Assembly (NCBI GenBank): GCA_025462645.1
Contig: JAOAPB010000102.1
Coordinates: forward strand, 1 to 64,000
From: Edaphobacter sp.
Lineage (GTDB): Bacteria > Acidobacteriota > Terriglobia > Terriglobales > Acidobacteriaceae
Reading direction: 5' to 3'
Length of the DNA stretch: 64,000 nucleotides
The position numbers were made by a program, and so were the translations under genes. Below the pieces are notes generated by a model. That model saw nothing but the letters and a program-made list of their open reading frames with translations, did not search any database and was not told the origin of the DNA. Of the stretch, positions 61,494 to 64,000 are shown piece by piece (the stretch's first letter is position 1; the number at the start of each line of letters is the position of its first letter).

Positions 61494-62821
61494 TGATACA
61501 GAAACGGAACCCGCCCACCGCTCTGCCCATGCGCTACCTCCTCGTCGTCCTTCTCTTCTCAGCTCCGTCGCCTACCTCGACCGGACCAACATCTCGATCG
61601 CCGGAATCCAGATCGGCCACGAGTACTCGATCGACAACACCCATCTGGGCTGAATCTTCAGCGCCTTCCTGATCGGATACGCTGTCTTGCAGGTCCCCGC
61701 CGGGCTGCTGGCGTATCGCTTCGTTCGCGCGGCTACTTACCTTCGCCGTAGTCTGGTGGGGAATCTTCACCGTTCTCACCACGCTTGTCCCGCCCTCCAT
61801 CAGCAACGTAGTCGCCGTTCTCATCCTCGTGCGGTTCACGCTCGGCGCCGGCGAGGCCACAATCTATCCCGCCGCAAGCCAGTTCGTGGAGCGGTGGTTC
61901 CCCGTGCCGAGCGCGGCAAGGCCAACGGCATCATCTTCGGCGGAGTCGGAGTCGGAGTCGGCGTCGGCTCCGGCTTCACGCCGCCCATTGTTACCGCGAT
62001 TATCCTGCACTTCGGCTGGCGGTCCTCCTTCTGGTTCAGCGCTCTCTGCGGCATCATCGCAGGCGTCGTCTGGTACCTCGCCGCGCGAGATACTCCGGAA
62101 GAGCACCCGCGCGGCGGGGAAAAGGAACTCGCGCTCATTCGAGCCGGGCGCGGGCCGGAGTACACCTCACCCGCCGCGAAGCGCAGCGTCCCCTGGAGTC
62201 GCATCTTCTCCAGCAAAAGATCCTCGCTCTCACCCTCCTATCTCGCCTTTGGCTATGTCGCTTGGTCTTCTTCGGTTGGTTCTACATCTACCTCGCCCAG
62301 GCCCGCGGACTCAACCTCAAGACCAGCGCCGTCTACTCCATCCTTCCCTTCATCGGAATGACCATCAGTGCCATGGGAGGCGGCGTCGCCAGCGACTGGC
62401 TTGCACAGCGCTTCAGCCTACGAACTGGCCGCTGCATCCTCCCCTTCTTCGCCATGGCCACCACCTCCGTACTGCTCATCGCAGGCTCCCGCGTAGAACA
62501 AGCGAGTACAGCAGGCATCTTGCTCGCGCTCGGTGCCGGTGTCCTCTACATCGCACAGAGCTGCTTCTGGGCCATCACCGCCGACTTCGCAGGCGAATAC
62601 GCAGGCCTTGCCTCCGGAATCATGAACATGGTGCGCAGGTCGGCGGCGCCGTCGCCACATCCCTTACACCATTCCTCGCCGGACGCCTCGGATGGCATAC
62701 AGCATTCTTCACCTCCGCCGGAATAGCTGTAGTCGGCGCATTGTCGTGGCTGTTAGTCGACCCCACCCGAAGCCTCGCGCTACCAGCCAACGTCCCCGAG
62801 CGAACGCTTCAGCAGAACTAG
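61494..62821 (+). pseudogene. MFS (ACS-type) transporter, decayed by frameshifts and a stop
   Basis: Recognisable transporter pieces occur in three frames: SVAYLDRTNISIAGIQIGHEYSIDNTHLG then TGA (about 61651) then IFSAFLIGYAVLQVPAGLLAYRF, FTLGAGEATIYPAASQFVERWF (from about 61829), GVGVGSGFTPPIVTAIILHFGWRSSFWF in another frame, FFGWFYIYLAQARGLNLK and a terminal piece AVATSLTPFLAGRLGWHTAFF. At least four frameshifts and one stop separate them, so no functional product is expected unless the sequence has errors. Confidence 0.8.
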
Positions 62822-63570
62822 TACGTCGCCCTGCCCCCGCTCAAATCGAACACCGCGCCCGTCGTGAACGAGTTCTCCTCCGACACCAGCCACGCCACCA
62901 TCGCGCTCACCTCTTCTACTTTAAGAAAGCGCCCGCGCGGAATCTTCGAGAGCATAAAGTCGATGTGCTCCTGACTCACCTGCTCAAAAATGCGGGTCTT
63001 CGCTGCTGCGGGTGTAATGCAGTTCACCGCAATGTTGTGGCTCGCAGTCTCTTTACCGAGCGACTTGGTCAATGCAATCACTCCTGCCTTCGATGCACTG
63101 TAACCGGATGCTGTCGGATTGCCTTCCTTGCCGGCGATCGAAGAAATATTCACGATGCGTCCATAGTTGCGTTCGAGCATGCCAGGAACGATCGCGCGAC
63201 AACAAAGAAATATACCAGTGAGATTGATCTCCATTACCTGGCGCCATGCGTCAATTGGGTACTCCCATGTCTTGAAATTCGGCCCTGCAATCCCTGCACT
63301 CGCCACCAGGATGTCGATCGCGCCGTACCGCGTAATCGTGTGCGCTACAGCGACATCGATGTTCGCAGCATCCGAAACATCCACCACCTCCGTCGTCACC
63401 GTTCCAGCATTCTGTAGCTTTTCCGACGCACTTTGCAAAAGCGCCGCGTCCCTGTCCCACAGCGAGACCGAGGCTCCTGAGGCCACCACTCGCTCCGCAA
63501 TGGCGAACCCAATGCCCTGCGCACCCCCTGTAATCACTGCATGGCGTCCGTTCAGATCAATAGAATTCAC
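62818..63570 (-). CDS. Short-chain dehydrogenase/reductase (SDR), 250 aa
   Basis: GTG 63570 is chosen because GGAG lies a few bases upstream; an upstream TTG is possible. Cofactor motif TGGAQGIGFA, catalytic Tyr-Lys in YSASKAG, Ser in NISSIAGK, and a C-terminal VFDLSGGRATY tail typical of FabG-like sugar or keto-acid reductases. It converges on the decayed MFS gene (four-base overlap at 62818-62821). Confidence 0.88.
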   Translation of the reverse strand: MNSIDLNGRHAVITGGAQGIGFAIAERVVASGASVSLWDRDAALLQSASEKLQNAGTVTTEVVDVSDAANIDVAVAHTITRYGAIDILVASAGIAGPNFKTWEYPIDAWRQVMEINLTGIFLCCRAIVPGMLERNYGRIVNISSIAGKEGNPTASGYSASKAGVIALTKSLGKETASHNIAVNCITPAAAKTRIFEQVSQEHIDFMLSKIPRGRFLKVEEVSAMVAWLVSEENSFTTGAVFDLSGGRATY

Positions 63571-63670
63571 GTCTATCTCCGCGAAATAGTTATAACGCAA
63601 GATGATTCTCTGATGTAGACCTAAAGGACGCTGCCGGCATAGCTCACATTTCAGGACACCATGGAAGGAG

Positions 63671-63922
63671 TTACCCGCTTCTTGCGCAATACTTCGTCAT
63701 CTCACCGTTGAGTCCGGCATTAACTGGTCGTTGAAGGGGTTTTGTATCTAGTCGTGCCACCGTCCGGATCTCCGCGCTTAATCGAGGAGTTATCGCTGCC
63801 AACTCCCATCCTTGGCTGCCTAGTTGTGCCAATTTTGTATCCACACTATCCGGCGCAGCAATAAACAATTCCGGAGGCTTTGAAGTCGGATCTGCGCACC
63901 TGCAGGAACGCCTCCAAGCCAC
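63671..63922 (-). CDS. DUF4177-like small protein or fragment, 83 aa
   Basis: The stretch FIAAPDSVDTKLAQLGSQGWELAAITP contains the L-x-x-L-G-x-x-G-W-E-L signature of DUF4177-type small proteins. The N-terminus (MAWRRSCRCADPTSKPP) does not fit and the C-terminus is unusual, so this may be a damaged gene. The 100 bases between it and the SDR gene, and the last 78 bases of the window, show nothing else. Confidence 0.4.
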   Translation of the reverse strand: MAWRRSCRCADPTSKPPELFIAAPDSVDTKLAQLGSQGWELAAITPRLSAEIRTVARLDTKPLQRPVNAGLNGEMTKYCARSG

Positions 63923-64000
63923 ACACGCGAATTTCGCTTTCGGGACTCGACAGCATTTCGCCCTACGCCGGCAGAGGTTAACGCATCTGTTCTCTTGAAC

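Overview
The window looks like chromosomal or large-plasmid DNA of an acidobacterium (Acidobacteriota, class Terriglobia, Granulicella/Edaphobacter/Terriglobus-like). The support is two very large Oar-like TonB-dependent outer-membrane proteins with an N-terminal carboxypeptidase-regulatory-like domain, a large operon for plant-wall pentosans, high GC and strong GGAG Shine-Dalgarno sites. No rRNA, tRNA, CRISPR array or integrase was seen. The genus is an inference; no database was consulted.

Region 1 (1-20107) is a conjugative module. Its type IV secretion genes run VirB2, B3, B4, B9, B10, a VirB7-like lipoprotein, B5, B6, B8 (2251-10075), and VirD4 and VirB11 lie further on (17078-20107). 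Between and before them are accessory genes typical of the early-transferred part of conjugative elements: an orphan DPPY-type DNA methyltransferase (1199), a C5-cytosine methyltransferase (10470), SSB (12860) and an SSB-like OB-fold protein (13299). Two copies of a roughly 200-nt structured element sit just upstream of the first methyltransferase and of ssb, and may be single-stranded-DNA promoters or cis-acting RNAs. A 61-nt inverted repeat brackets 278-2167. Two long perfect hairpins lie at 16308-16387 and 16534-16622. No canonical relaxase was recognised.

Region 2 (20488-23950) holds a membrane-anchored PAS/sigma-54 activator and a LuxR-type HTH protein.

Region 3 (24538-38612) is a lasso-peptide-like RiPP locus. 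The forward operon is PqqD-like leader-binding protein (B1), a Nudix-like/APH-kinase protein, a cytoplasmic prolyl oligopeptidase, a transglutaminase-like B2 protease, an asparagine-synthetase-like cyclase (C) and a 49-residue candidate precursor, ending in a rho-independent terminator. Facing it is an uptake and degradation module: ECF sigma factor, membrane anti-sigma factor, TonB-dependent receptor and a secreted AtxE2-like isopeptidase. This is the same logic as proteobacterial isopeptidase-type lasso clusters. The candidate precursor, however, has no acidic residue where a normal lasso ring would need one, so the product is probably unusual.

Region 4 (38730-44853) has two tandem XRE-like regulators behind a duplicated palindrome-containing promoter, a third XRE-type regulator, a LysR regulator, a lipoprotein and an MFS transporter. 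It ends in a scar made of a frameshifted Ku C-terminus joined to the last third of an IS6-type transposase.

Region 5 (44910-59502) is an eight-gene leftward operon for arabinoxylan-type substrates: TonB receptor, GH39, MFS, sugar-acid dehydratase, AraD1/GguC-like, HIBADH-like dehydrogenase, GH3 and GH51. A FadR-type GntR regulator is divergently transcribed, with a 15-bp operator-like palindrome between them. Region 6 (60207-63922) has a Tat-exported enolase-superfamily dehydratase, a decayed MFS gene, an SDR oxidoreductase and a DUF4177-like fragment.
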